A DNA stretch of 64,000 nucleotides from an uncultured Roseicyclus sp. (GTDB taxonomy: Bacteria; Pseudomonadota; Alphaproteobacteria; Rhodobacterales; Rhodobacteraceae). Made by a program: the position numbers and the translations under genes. The stretch is taken from positions 1 through 64,000 of the forward strand of contig CAKZPN010000002.1 in assembly GCA_937139335.1 (NCBI GenBank), read 5' to 3'. Position 1 is the stretch's first letter; every line of letters begins with the position of its first letter. Shown piece after piece: positions 44,607 to 54,266 of the stretch. The notes beneath the pieces are model-generated. The model was given only the letters and a program-made list of their open reading frames with translations, made no database searches and was not told the DNA's origin.

Positions 44607-46031
44607 CTAGCGGGGTCCTCGCCTGTGATCTACCGCCGCTTGCCCCAGTTTGCGCAAGGCGTCAACCACGCGGCTTACCTTGATTCCCTTGGAGCCTTTT
44701 ATCAGCAACACATCGCCCGCGCGCAGCGTTTGCGGCAGGGCGCTTGCCAATTCCTCGGCAGTATCGGCATGGCGGCCACGCAATTTCACCGGCAGGGCGG
44801 CGTCGAGGTGCTGCATCAGCGGCCCGACAGTATGAACGCAGTCGATCCGGGCCATGGCCGGATGATCTGCAATGGCTGCATGCAGCGCCGGACCGGTCTC
44901 GCCCAGTTCCAGCATGTCGCCCAGGATCGCGATGCGCCGGCCCCGGCCCTCGGGCTCGGCTGCGGCGAGCATCTCCAGCGCGGCGGCGATGGAGACCGGG
45001 TTGGCGTTGAAGGCGTCGTCGATCATGTCGATGGCGAGGTCGTCGGTGGCGCTCAGCACCACCCGTTCGCGGGTGCCGCGCCCGGCGAAGGGCGACCAGC
45101 CCGCCAGCGCCAGCGCAGCCTCGGTCGCGTCGGCCCCCGCCGCCTCGGCCGCGGCCAGCGCGATCAGCGCGTTGATGGCGAAATGCCGACCCGGCGCGCC
45201 GATCTTGAACAGCCGCTCGACCCCCGACAACTCGGCCCGGATGACCGTCGCGGCATCGGCCAGTTGCACCTCGATGAGCCGCGCCTCGCATCCCTCGGCC
45301 GTGCCGACGCGGATGAGGCGGGCGCCGCTGGCCTCGGCCGCGTCGCGCAGGATTGGGAAGGTCTCGATGTCGGCATGAGCCAGCGCGATGCCGCCCGGCT
45401 CCAGCCCCGCGTAGATCGCGGCCTTTTCGATGGCGATGCCCTCGATCCCGCCGAAGGCCGCCAGATGCGCGGGGGCGACGGTGGTGACGACGGCGACATG
45501 CGGCCGGGCAAGCCGGGCCAGCGGGGCGATCTCGCCGGGCGCGTTCATGCCGATCTCGATCACCGCGAAGTCGGTATCGACCGGCATCCGCGCGAGCGTG
45601 ACCGGCACGCCCCAGTGGTTGTTGAAGCTCGCCTCCGCCGCATGGGTCCGGCCCTGAGGCGTCAGCGCCGCGCGCAGCATGTCCTTCACCGTGGTCTTGC
45701 CGACCGACCCGGTGACGGCGATGACGCGGGCCTTCGACCGCGCGCGGCCCGCCGCGCCCAGCGCGCGCAACCCGTCCATCACGTCGCCGACCACCAGCAG
45801 TTGCGCGGGATCGACGCCGTCCGGCACGTGGGAGACCAGAGCGGCCACAGCGCCGCGGGCCAGCGCGTCGGCGACGAATTCGTGGCCGTCCCGCGCAGCG
45901 GAAAGCGCGATGAAGAGATCGCCGGGCGCCACCGTCCGGCTGTCGATGGAGATGCCGGTGGCTTCCCAGTGGCCCGCCACCGTGCCACCCGTCGCCGCAG
46001 CCGCTTCCGCCGCGGTCCAGAGCGCACTCAT
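44607..46031 (-). CDS. murF: UDP-MurNAc-tripeptide--D-Ala-D-Ala ligase
   Basis: VIAVTGSVGKTTVKDMLRAAL; NNHWGVPVTLARMP; GDVLLIKGSKGIKVSRVVDAL. Confidence 0.96.
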   Translation of the reverse strand: MSALWTAAEAAAATGGTVAGHWEATGISIDSRTVAPGDLFIALSAARDGHEFVADALARGAVAALVSHVPDGVDPAQLLVVGDVMDGLRALGAAGRARSKARVIAVTGSVGKTTVKDMLRAALTPQGRTHAAEASFNNHWGVPVTLARMPVDTDFAVIEIGMNAPGEIAPLARLARPHVAVVTTVAPAHLAAFGGIEGIAIEKAAIYAGLEPGGIALAHADIETFPILRDAAEASGARLIRVGTAEGCEARLIEVQLADAATVIRAELSGVERLFKIGAPGRHFAINALIALAAAEAAGADATEAALALAGWSPFAGRGTRERVVLSATDDLAIDMIDDAFNANPVSIAAALEMLAAAEPEGRGRRIAILGDMLELGETGPALHAAIADHPAMARIDCVHTVGPLMQHLDAALPVKLRGRHADTAEELASALPQTLRAGDVLLIKGSKGIKVSRVVDALRKLGQAAVDHRRGPR

Positions 46032-47512
46032 GCCCGACCCTCCAGCGCGGCGACGGCCACGCTCGCCTGCTCCACGTCGTCGAAGGGGTAGATCACGTCG
46101 CCCACTGTCTGGCCGGTCTCGTGCCCCTTGCCCGCGATCAGCAGCGCATCACCGGGTTCCAGCGCGTCGACGCCGCGCAGGATCGCCTCGGCGCGGTCGC
46201 CGACCTCGATCGCTTCGGGACAGCCCTGCATCACCTCGGCGCGGATCGCGGCGGGATCCTCGGAGCGGGGGTTGTCATCGGTCACGAACAGCACGTCGGC
46301 ATTCTCCGCCGCGGCGCGGCCCATCAGCGGGCGCTTGCCCCGGTCGCGGTCGCCGCCCGCGCCAAAGACGACGATGAGCCGGCCCATGACATGCGGACGG
46401 AGCGCCTTCAGCGCGGTCTCGAGCGCGTCGGGGGTGTGCGCATAGTCGACGAAGACCGGCGCACCGTTGTCGCGGCGCCCCGCCAGCTGCATCCGCCCGC
46501 GCACGCCCGATAGGCGTGGCAGCACGCCGAACACCGCCTCGGGGTCCTCGCCCGCAGCGATGACAAGGCCCGCGGCAGTCAGCACGTTCATCGCCTGGAA
46601 CGCCCCGATCAGCGGCAACCGCGCCTGCACCGGTCGGCCCTGCCAGCGAAACAGCAGATCCTGCCCCGTTTCGTCCAGCCTGCGGCCGGTGATCTTCAGG
46701 CCAGCATCTTCGCTGTAGTGCCCGACGCCGATCACCTCGATCTCGCGTTCCGCGCAGGCTTCGGCCACGCGGCGGCCATGGTCGTCGTCGAGGTTCACCA
46801 CCGCGACGCCATCCTCGGGCAGAAGCTCGGTGAACAGGCGCAGCTTGGCGGCGAAATAGGTGTCCATGTCGCCGTGATAATCGAGGTGATCCTGTGACAG
46901 ATTCGTGAAGGCCGCGGCGGCAAGATGCACCGCCTCCATCCGCCGCTGGTCGAGCCCGTGCGATGACGCCTCCATCGCGACATGGCTGACGCCCGCCTCG
47001 GCCATCTCGGCCAGCACGCGGTGCAGCGTGAGCGGCTCGGGCGTGGTGTGGATGCCCGGCGCGGCAAAGGCGCCCTCGACACCGGTGGTGCCGACATTCA
47101 CCGCCTCGTGGCCAAGTGCGGCCCAGATCTGGCGGGTGAAGCTGGCGACGGATGTCTTGCCGTTGGTGCCGGTGACAGCCACGACCGTGTCGGGCTGCGC
47201 GCCGAACCAGAGTGCCGCGGCATGGGCGAGTGCGGCGCGCGCATCTTCCACCACCACAAGCGCCGCGTCCGAGGCCGCGATCTCGGCCTTCGCGATCTCC
47301 GCGCCCTTCCGGTCGGTCAGGATCGCGCCCGCCCCCATCCGCAGCGCGTACTGGATGAATTCACCGCCATGCACCCGCGTGCCCGGCAGCGCTGCGAAGA
47401 GCGCGCCCCGCACCACCTTGCGGCTGTCGAGCGCCAGGCCCGTGACGGCGGCATCGCCACCCGTCCGCGCGGTCAGTCCGAGATCCGACAGATGCCTTGT
47501 TCGAGGCGCCAT
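46028..47512 (-). CDS. murE: UDP-MurNAc-L-Ala-D-Glu--meso-DAP ligase
   Basis: VVAVTGTNGKTSVASFTRQIWAALG; MEASSHGLDQRRM; VFGAGGDRDRGKRPLMG; DNPRSEDP. Confidence 0.97.
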   Translation of the reverse strand: MAPRTRHLSDLGLTARTGGDAAVTGLALDSRKVVRGALFAALPGTRVHGGEFIQYALRMGAGAILTDRKGAEIAKAEIAASDAALVVVEDARAALAHAAALWFGAQPDTVVAVTGTNGKTSVASFTRQIWAALGHEAVNVGTTGVEGAFAAPGIHTTPEPLTLHRVLAEMAEAGVSHVAMEASSHGLDQRRMEAVHLAAAAFTNLSQDHLDYHGDMDTYFAAKLRLFTELLPEDGVAVVNLDDDHGRRVAEACAEREIEVIGVGHYSEDAGLKITGRRLDETGQDLLFRWQGRPVQARLPLIGAFQAMNVLTAAGLVIAAGEDPEAVFGVLPRLSGVRGRMQLAGRRDNGAPVFVDYAHTPDALETALKALRPHVMGRLIVVFGAGGDRDRGKRPLMGRAAAENADVLFVTDDNPRSEDPAAIRAEVMQGCPEAIEVGDRAEAILRGVDALEPGDALLIAGKGHETGQTVGDVIYPFDDVEQASVAVAALEGRA

Positions 47513-47531
47513 GCCTCACCCCCGCGCAAGT

Positions 47532-49313
47532 TCAGTTTGAACTGCTGGATAGCGCATAGGCGTCGAGGGGTTCAATCTCTGGTCTGAGGCCAAGAAGCGG
47601 CGCGGTGCGTCGAATGATCTCCGCGCCGACCGGTACGGCGGTCCAGCCCGCGGTGCGGCGATCCTCGGGGCCGGAATTGTCCACCGGTTCCTGCAGGGTG
47701 GTGATGAGCACGTAGCGCGGATCGGTCATCGGGAAAGCCGAGGCGAAAGTGGTGATGTTGCGGTCCTCGTAATAGCCGCCGGTCGGGCGCGGCAGGTCGG
47801 CGGTGCCGGTCTTGCCGCCCACGGCGTAGCCCTCGACCTCGGCGAAACTGGCCGTGCCCTCGGTCACGACGGCGCGCAGGAGGCCGCGCATCTCGCGGCT
47901 GGTCTCCTCCGAGATGATCCGCTCCCCCGTCTGGGGCACGTCCTGCCGCAGCAGCGTGGGCTGGATCCGCGTGCCGCCGTTTACCATGGTCGCATAGGCG
48001 GCGGCGAGGTGCAGCGGCGAGGTCGAGAGGCCGTGGCCATAGGAAATCGTCATCGTCGACAGCTCGCCCCAGCGCGACGGCACCAGCGGCCGGGCATTCG
48101 CCGCCTCCACCACCTCGACCGGAGAGGGGTCGACGATGCCGAGCGAAGTGAGGAAGGCCTGCTGCCGTTCCCCCCCGATGGCCTGAGCCATCCGCGCCGT
48201 ACCGATGTTGGAGGAATGAGTGAAGACGTCATGCACCGACTGCGACGAGCCGTAGTTGCGGAAATCGTTGATGGCGAAACCCGCCATCCGCAGCGGACCG
48301 CGGGTGTCGATCATGTCGGTGGTGCTGAACAGGTCCAGTTCGAGCGCCTGCGCGACGGTGAACGCCTTGAACACGCTTCCCAATTCGTAGACGCCCTGCA
48401 CCGCGCGGTTGAACAGCGGGCTGTCGGCCGGGTCGCCCTCCAGCAGCGGGCGGGGCCGCGCGTTGGGGTCGAAATCGGGCAGGCTCGCCATCGCGATCAC
48501 CTCGCCGGTGCGCACGTCGATCATGACCGCCGAGCCGCCGCGCGAATTCATCAGCGCCATGCCGCCCGCCAGCACCTCTTCGACGGTGGCCTGAACGGTC
48601 AGGTCGATCGACAGCATCATCGGCGCGGTCTGGCCGGGGTCGCGCAGCATCTCGTCGAACATCGCCTCGACGCCCGCGACGCCGATCACCTCGGCCGCGT
48701 TCACTGCCTCCTGCCCGAAGCCAGCACCGCCCAGGATGTGCGCGGCGATCGGCCCGTTGGGGTAAAGCCGCATCTCGCGCGGGCCAAACAACAGGCCCGG
48801 TTCGCCCAGGTCGTGGACCTGCTGTTCCTGCTCGGGCGAGAGATAACGCCGCAGCCAGAGGAACCGCCGTTCGGACGTGAAGCGGGTGTAGAGCGTGTCG
48901 GCGTCCATCTCGGGAAAGATGTCGGCCAGGCCATCGGCAGCGGCGCGGGCATCGACGATCTCGTGCGGGTGGGCGTAGAGCGCGTTGGTGGCGAAATTCG
49001 TCGCCAGCACCCGGCCCCGACGGTCGACGATATCGGCGCGGGTGGTGTGGATCGCGCTTTCCGAGCGTGCGACGCGCGGCTCTTCCGCCTCGGTGGTAGC
49101 CAGCGCGGCCATGCGAAACCCGACCGAGCCGAAGGCCATCAGGAACACCAGCGCCATCAGCAAGAGCCGGCTTTCGGCGCGCTGGCGCAACCGGTCGCGT
49201 TGCGCCTCGTGGCGCAGGCGCAGGTTCTCGCGCTCGATCGCGTCGGGGTTTTCCCCTTTTGCGCGGGCGTCGAGGACGCGGGCAAGCGGGCGGAGCGGCG
49301 TGCGCATGGTCAT
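47532..49313 (-). CDS. ftsI: Penicillin-binding protein 3 / FtsI transpeptidase
   Basis: YELGSVFKAFTVAQAL (SxxK), THSSNIGTARMAQ (SxN), VGGKTGTADLP (KTG). Confidence 0.95.
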   Translation of the reverse strand: MTMRTPLRPLARVLDARAKGENPDAIERENLRLRHEAQRDRLRQRAESRLLLMALVFLMAFGSVGFRMAALATTEAEEPRVARSESAIHTTRADIVDRRGRVLATNFATNALYAHPHEIVDARAAADGLADIFPEMDADTLYTRFTSERRFLWLRRYLSPEQEQQVHDLGEPGLLFGPREMRLYPNGPIAAHILGGAGFGQEAVNAAEVIGVAGVEAMFDEMLRDPGQTAPMMLSIDLTVQATVEEVLAGGMALMNSRGGSAVMIDVRTGEVIAMASLPDFDPNARPRPLLEGDPADSPLFNRAVQGVYELGSVFKAFTVAQALELDLFSTTDMIDTRGPLRMAGFAINDFRNYGSSQSVHDVFTHSSNIGTARMAQAIGGERQQAFLTSLGIVDPSPVEVVEAANARPLVPSRWGELSTMTISYGHGLSTSPLHLAAAYATMVNGGTRIQPTLLRQDVPQTGERIISEETSREMRGLLRAVVTEGTASFAEVEGYAVGGKTGTADLPRPTGGYYEDRNITTFASAFPMTDPRYVLITTLQEPVDNSGPEDRRTAGWTAVPVGAEIIRRTAPLLGLRPEIEPLDAYALSSSSN

Positions 49314-49663
49314 GGGTCCAAGTCTCCATCCGGGCCGGAGGCGCTGTCGAGCAGGACCTCGTCGAACTCCGGCTCGGGCGGCGGATAGGGGATCTGGGCG
49401 GCGCGGCCGAATTGTTCGGGCGCAAGCGGCAGAAGCTGCAACCGCTCGAAATTGAAATCGGCCAGCTCGCGCAGCCGGTCGGGCCGGTTCAGGTAGGCCC
49501 ATTCGGCGCGCAGGATCGACAGGCGCTCGCGCTCGGCGCCGATCTGGTACTGAAGCCGGTCGACGCGGCGCTCGGCCTGCTGGGTCTGGATCGTCTGGTG
49601 ATAGGCCCAGTAGCCCAGCGCGATCACGGCGAGGAGCGAGAGGACACTGGCAAAACCGCGCAT
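49310..49663 (-). CDS. ftsL: Cell division protein FtsL-like
   Basis: Short single-TM protein between rsmH and ftsI; TIQTQQAERRVDRLQYQIGAERERLSILRAEWAYLNRPDRLRELA. Confidence 0.88.
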   Translation of the reverse strand: MRGFASVLSLLAVIALGYWAYHQTIQTQQAERRVDRLQYQIGAERERLSILRAEWAYLNRPDRLRELADFNFERLQLLPLAPEQFGRAAQIPYPPPEPEFDEVLLDSASGPDGDLDP

Positions 49664-50661
49664 CAGAACGCCTCCGGCAATTTGGGCAGGCCCAGCGCCG
49701 AACGGTCGACCGGCGTGGCCTGCGTCTCGGTGCGGGTCGCGACGCGCAGCTTGGCGGAACGCGACCGGGGGTTTTCGGCCAGTTCCGCGTCGTCGGCCGC
49801 GATGGCCTTTTTCGGGGTCAGCACGAAGGCTGGTTCGCGCGCCTCGGGCTCGGGCGCATGGCGCGAACCGCCGCCGCCTTCGCTGGCGCGGTCGGCCAGA
49901 AAGCGTTTCACCACGCGATCCTCGAGCGAATGAAAGGTCACGACGGCCAGCTTGCCGCCGGGCTTCAGCGCGCGCTCGGCGGCCTCGAGACCCAGAAACA
50001 GTTGGCGCAGCTCGTCATTCACCGCGATGCGGATGGCCTGGAAACTGCGGGTCGCCGGGTGGCTCTGCCCCGGTTTCTTGCGCGGCAGGCATTTCTCGAC
50101 AAGGCGCGACAGCTGCAGCGTCGTGGTGATGCGCGTCTCGGCCCGCGCCGCGACGATGGCCTTGGCGATCCGGCGCGAGGCGCGCTCCTCGCCGTAATTG
50201 AACAAGATGTCGGCGATCAGCTCCTCGGGGGCCTCGTTGACGAGGTCCTCGGCCGACGGCCCCACCTGCCCCATGCGCATGTCGAGCGGGCCGTCGTTCA
50301 TGAAGGAAAACCCGCGCTCCGCCTGGTCGAGCTGCATCGACGACACGCCAAGATCCAGCGTCACGCCGTCCAGCGGCTCGCCCGCCAATTGATCGAGGTC
50401 GGAGAAGGTGCCCTGCACCAGCCGCAGCCGGTCGCCGTATGCACCGGCCCAGGGTTTCGCCATCTCGAAGGCCAGCGGGTCGCGGTCGATGCCGATCACG
50501 CGCGCGGCCCCGGCCTCCAGCAGGCCCTTGCTGTAGCCGCCCGCGCCAAAGGTGCCGTCAAGCCAGATGCCCTCGACCGGGGCAACCGCGTCCAGAAGCG
50601 CGCGCAACAGGACCGGCAAATGCGGGGCACGTCCCCCTGTCGGTGTGTCCGGCCCGGTCAT
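49663..50661 (-). CDS. rsmH: 16S rRNA (cytosine1402-N4)-methyltransferase
   Basis: [84 protein letters not shown]. Confidence 0.96.
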   Translation of the reverse strand: MTGPDTPTGGRAPHLPVLLRALLDAVAPVEGIWLDGTFGAGGYSKGLLEAGAARVIGIDRDPLAFEMAKPWAGAYGDRLRLVQGTFSDLDQLAGEPLDGVTLDLGVSSMQLDQAERGFSFMNDGPLDMRMGQVGPSAEDLVNEAPEELIADILFNYGEERASRRIAKAIVAARAETRITTTLQLSRLVEKCLPRKKPGQSHPATRSFQAIRIAVNDELRQLFLGLEAAERALKPGGKLAVVTFHSLEDRVVKRFLADRASEGGGGSRHAPEPEAREPAFVLTPKKAIAADDAELAENPRSRSAKLRVATRTETQATPVDRSALGLPKLPEAF

Positions 50662-51179
50662 TCCGATGCGGGGGCTGCCGGTTCGTCGGGCAGCAGGGAC
50701 AGCGGGTCGAAATACTCGTCGCCCTGCCCAAGCTCCTTGAGCAACGCGGCAAGCGACGCGGCCTGCGCCTCGGCGGCCGCCGGGCTCAGGATGTGGAATT
50801 TCTCGCCATGGCCCTCGAACGACGCCTCTTCGCCGAGGTCGATCTTGTCGCGCAACTCCTGCGACAGCACGAGCCGCCCGGTGTCGTCGACGCTGACGGT
50901 CTCGGACATGGTCTTGTAGTAAAACGACATGATCCGTTTGGCGTGGGAGCCTTCCTTCATCGCGCTGATCCGCGCCATCAGCCGGTCGTAGGCATCGCCT
51001 GACCAGCATTCCAGGTGGTTTTTCGTCGGATCGCCGAAGGTGATGTAGAGGCGGGGCGCGCCGTCCGGCACGTAGGAGCTGTCGCAGTTCTGCAAGACAC
51101 GACGGAACTTGGCCGGGATCGAGACCCGGCCTTTTCCATCCACCTTGTTCCGGCTTACGCCGATGAACTCGCGTTCCAC
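50658..51179 (-). CDS. mraZ: Transcriptional regulator MraZ
   Basis: [46 protein letters not shown] (two AbrB-like repeats). Confidence 0.95.
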   Translation of the reverse strand: MEREFIGVSRNKVDGKGRVSIPAKFRRVLQNCDSSYVPDGAPRLYITFGDPTKNHLECWSGDAYDRLMARISAMKEGSHAKRIMSFYYKTMSETVSVDDTGRLVLSQELRDKIDLGEEASFEGHGEKFHILSPAAAEAQAASLAALLKELGQGDEYFDPLSLLPDEPAAPASE

Positions 51180-51231
51180 GGGGCTCTGCCCTCTTTAAGC
51201 CTCATTCCGGCCCTATTTTGGCCGTCGGAAC

Positions 51232-51273
51232 AAAAACGGCGGACCGAGCAAGCTGCCACTGCTCAATCCGCCG
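51232..51273 (-). terminator. Intrinsic terminator inside the mraZ leader
   Basis: Minus strand CGGCGGA...TGAGCA...TGCTC...TCCGCCG followed by TTTTTG; lies 53 nt upstream of the mraZ start codon. Confidence 0.85.
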
Positions 51274-51440
51274 TACTTGTCCCATCGCTGGGTGTCCGAC
51301 TACGCAGGCCACCTGGGGGGATGTCTGCTCGCCTGCGCGCCGGATCTCTTTTTTACTGGCGTTGGAGATGCCTGTATGAACCTGCCGTTTTTTGTTTTTG
51401 GTTCAGGCCTTTGCGGCCCGTCGTTTATCTCGTCTGCCGA
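51232..51440 (-). ncRNA. upsM: Candidate leader-derived sRNA of the dcw cluster (UpsM-like); 5' end approximate
   Basis: Region upstream of mraZ without a credible CDS, with internal stem (CGCAGGC 51303-51309 / GCCTGCG 51331-51337), A-rich stretch (AAAAACAAAAAAC on minus strand) and a strong intrinsic terminator at 51232-51273. The R. sphaeroides dcw leader is known to yield the sRNA UpsM from this position. Confidence 0.62.
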
Positions 51441-51446
51441 TGTCCA

Positions 51447-51476
51447 ATTGATGCCATGGAGGAGTTTCCCATGCAA
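51447..51476 (-). promoter_or_regulatory. Candidate dcw/UpsM promoter
   Basis: Minus strand TTGCAT (51476-51471) ... ATCAAT (51452-51447), 18 nt spacer; would put the TSS near 51440. Weak consensus, by eye only. Confidence 0.3.
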
Positions 51477-51510
51477 ACCCTTTTTTTGGGAAACACTCCC
51501 AAGATGTGGG
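51468..51510. promoter_or_regulatory. 10-bp-phased GGG/CCC array upstream of the dcw leader (possible MraZ-box-like operator)
   Basis: Plus strand CCC 51468-70, CCC 51478-80, GGG 51488-90, CCC 51498-500, GGG 51508-10; exact 10-bp spacing. Confidence 0.45.
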
Positions 51511-51742
51511 ATTTGAGAGGTCCGCAGAACAGCATGTGGGGGCGCAAACCCCTGTCGGCGCGCCACCACTAGTGTGTCCTGTGTGAGTTATCCCCAGATA
51601 TAGCGGTCGCGCGGGCACGGGACGGCATGGGGCGTTGGCCCAAAAAAATCCGGGCTCAGGGACGAAATTTCATGATTTTCAGGAGTCCAGGCGCCAGAAT
51701 CCGGCGAATCACCTATGCGTGAGCGCCGGGATCAACCCCCGC

Positions 51743-52834
51743 TCAGACGATCCCGCCGTCGATGAACCGCCGCGCAAGCGCCGCGTAGGCCTGTGCCATC
51801 GGGCTGTCGCCCGCCGCGATCGGCGTGCCGGCATCGCCCGCCAGCCGCGTGTCGAGGTCGATGGGCAGGCTGCCGAGAAACGGCAGGTCAAGCTTGGTGG
51901 CTTCAGCCTTCACGCCGCCTTCGCCGAAGATATGCGCCTCGTGGCCGCAATTGGGGCAATGGTAGACGCCCATGTTCTCGACCAGGCCCAGGATCGGCGT
52001 CTTCAGCACCTCGAACATGTTCAGCGCCTTGCGCGCATCCAGCAGCGCCACGTCCTGCGGGGTGGAGACGATGATCGCCCCCGTCACCTCGGACTTCTGG
52101 CACAGGGTCATCGCGACATCGCCGGTGCCGGGCGGCAGGTCGACGAGCAGTACGTCCAGCTCGCCCCATTCCACCTGCGTCAGCATCTGCTGCAACGCGC
52201 CCATCAGCATCGGGCCGCGCCAGACCACGGCCTTGTCCTCGGGCAGCATGAAGCCGATCGACATCAGCGTGACGCCGTGGCCCTGCAGCGGGATGATGGT
52301 CTTGCCGTCGGGCGAGGACGGGCGCTTGTTCACGCCCATCATGCGCGGCTGCGACGGCCCGTAGATGTCGGCGTCGAGCAGCCCCACCCGCTTGCCCGCC
52401 CGCGCCAGCGCCACGGCGAGGTTTGAAGCGACGGTGGATTTGCCCACGCCCCCCTTGCCCGAGCCGATGGCGATGATGCGTTTCACGCCCACAGGCCGCA
52501 TCGGGCCGGCCTGCGGCGTCGGGTGTCCGCCGATCTTCAGGCTGGGCGGCTCGCCCGCCGGCGCGCGCGGAGGCGCCTTGGCGGCGGGGCCATGGGCGGT
52601 CAGCGCGACGCTCACCTGCTCGACGCCCGGCAGCTTGCGCAACAGCCCCTCGCAGGCCATCCGCACAGGCTCCATCCGCTGCGCCATCTCGGGGCTTTCG
52701 GCCTCCAGTACGAAGCTGACCTTGCCGCCGTCGACGCGCAGCGCCCGCACCATGTCGCGGCTCACGACATCTCCGCCATCGGGCAGGGTCAGGCCGCGCA
52801 GGGCCTCGAGGATGGTGTCGCGGGTCTGGGTCAT
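51743..52834 (-). CDS. mrp: Mrp/NBP35-type Fe-S cluster carrier ATPase
   Basis: IIAIGSGKGGVGKSTVASNLAVALARAGKRVGLLDADIYGPSQPRMMG; VDLPPGTGDVAMTL; ENMGVYHCPNCGHEAHIFGEGG. Confidence 0.95.
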   Translation of the reverse strand: MTQTRDTILEALRGLTLPDGGDVVSRDMVRALRVDGGKVSFVLEAESPEMAQRMEPVRMACEGLLRKLPGVEQVSVALTAHGPAAKAPPRAPAGEPPSLKIGGHPTPQAGPMRPVGVKRIIAIGSGKGGVGKSTVASNLAVALARAGKRVGLLDADIYGPSQPRMMGVNKRPSSPDGKTIIPLQGHGVTLMSIGFMLPEDKAVVWRGPMLMGALQQMLTQVEWGELDVLLVDLPPGTGDVAMTLCQKSEVTGAIIVSTPQDVALLDARKALNMFEVLKTPILGLVENMGVYHCPNCGHEAHIFGEGGVKAEATKLDLPFLGSLPIDLDTRLAGDAGTPIAAGDSPMAQAYAALARRFIDGGIV

Positions 52835-52875
52835 CGGATCGGTCCTTTGGGGCAGGTCTGGGATGACATAAGGGT

Positions 52876-54102
52876 TCAGCCCTGCCTCTGCATCCCCAGA
52901 ACGACCGCGCCCTGCGCCAGCGCGCCGAGCAGCCCCGCCACCACCAGCGCCCCCGAGATGCCGATCCATTCGCCCAAGCCCCCCACCGCAAAGGCGCCCA
53001 GCGCCACGGTGCCGAAGCCGACGACGACCCACAGGCTCATGACCCGGCCGCGGTAGCTGTCGGGCAGGTCGGACTGGATCGCGGCCTGCATGCTGACGCC
53101 GACCCAGGTGGCGCAGAACCCGGCGAGCGCCGTGGCGAGGAGTGCTATCGGCCAGACCGGGGCGAGGCCCATGGCGACCACCGCGCCCTGCCCGGCCATC
53201 GCGGCCCAAAGCACCGCCGCCGGAATGCGCGCGCCGACCGCGCCCGCGCCTGCGGCCTTCATGAGCGCCGAGGACACCGCGCCCACCCCCGCCGCAGCGG
53301 TCAGCATGCCCAGCCCCGCCGCGCCCCGGTCGAAGGCGCCATCGGCCAGCACCGGCAGGATCTCCAGCGCGCCGCGCACGATGGTGGCGAAAACCAGCGT
53401 GATCAGAAGCGCCAGGCGCACCAGCGGCGCGGTCGTCGCGTAGCGCAGCCCGTCCGCCATGTCGCTGAAGACCGAGACCTTCGGGCGCTGCGGCAGGTCG
53501 CGCGGCCGGAGCCGTGGCAGAACCGCCAGCATCGGCACGTAGCACAGCACCGACACCCAGAGCGCCACCCCCGCGCCCGCGGTGGCGATGACCCAGCCGG
53601 CCAGCACCGGCGCCACCAGCCGCGCGAGGTTGAAATTCAGCGCCGTGATCGTGACGACATGCTGCACCATGTCCTGCGGCACCAGGCGCGGGCCCAGTGA
53701 CATCCGCACCGGGTGATGCGCCGAGGAGATCACCCCGATGACCAGCGCCGCCGCCAGCAGCGCCATCGGGCCGGTGACGGGCAGCGCCAGCGCCAGCGCC
53801 GCCAGCACCAGCGCCATAAGCCCGTTGGTGATGAAGGACGCGCGCCGCACATCCACCCGGTCGGCCATGACGCCGAAGAACGGGCCCAGGACCAGCGTCG
53901 GCGCAAGACTGAGCCCCGCCACCAGCCCCACGAAGCCTGCCGAGCCGGTGCGTTCCCACGCGAGCCAGCCGAGCGTGACCCGCTGCACCCAGATCGCCTG
54001 CACCGCAAAGAAGATGCCCATGAAGAACAGCCGGAATTGCCCGTCCCGGAACGACCCCCCAGCCAGTCCGGAAAAGTCAAGACTCAGGTGACGCAAGGTC
54101 AT
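52876..54102 (-). CDS. MFS transporter (DUF894/enterobactin-exporter-like)
   Basis: Twelve-TM-like protein; GFVGLVAGLSLAPTLVLGPFFGVMADRVDVRRASF; start MTLRHLSLDFSGL at 54102. Confidence 0.85.
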   Translation of the reverse strand: MTLRHLSLDFSGLAGGSFRDGQFRLFFMGIFFAVQAIWVQRVTLGWLAWERTGSAGFVGLVAGLSLAPTLVLGPFFGVMADRVDVRRASFITNGLMALVLAALALALPVTGPMALLAAALVIGVISSAHHPVRMSLGPRLVPQDMVQHVVTITALNFNLARLVAPVLAGWVIATAGAGVALWVSVLCYVPMLAVLPRLRPRDLPQRPKVSVFSDMADGLRYATTAPLVRLALLITLVFATIVRGALEILPVLADGAFDRGAAGLGMLTAAAGVGAVSSALMKAAGAGAVGARIPAAVLWAAMAGQGAVVAMGLAPVWPIALLATALAGFCATWVGVSMQAAIQSDLPDSYRGRVMSLWVVVGFGTVALGAFAVGGLGEWIGISGALVVAGLLGALAQGAVVLGMQRQG

Positions 54103-54266
54103 GCCCAGCCATGCACTTGCTGCAAAGCAGCATTGAAGCATCGTGCGTTGTGCAGTCGCAGCATTCGCTTATCTTCAGTTTTAACAGGGGCGAACAGACG
54201 AAAGCCCTGCGGGACAATGTTAGCGCAATCCGGCGCTGCCCCGCCGAACGAGGAAAGAGACACCAG

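Noticed and set aside
43623-46091. 822-aa plus-strand ORF antisense to mraY/murF
   Set aside because: Same high-GC shadow effect; mraY and murF are unambiguous.
51277-51572. Short plus-strand ORFs (79 aa, 185 aa) opposite the mraZ leader
   Set aside because: No RBS-supported start, no domain, and they overlap the leader/UpsM terminator structure.
51588-51596. TTATCCCCA resembling a DnaA box (TTATCCACA)
   Set aside because: Single site with one mismatch; insufficient on its own to claim DnaA control of the dcw promoter.
51180-51650. RNase P RNA or 6S RNA upstream of mraZ
   Set aside because: No GAGGAAAGTCCGGGC-type P-RNA core signature in either strand and no 6S-like long bulged duplex that I could fold by eye; UpsM-like leader fits better.
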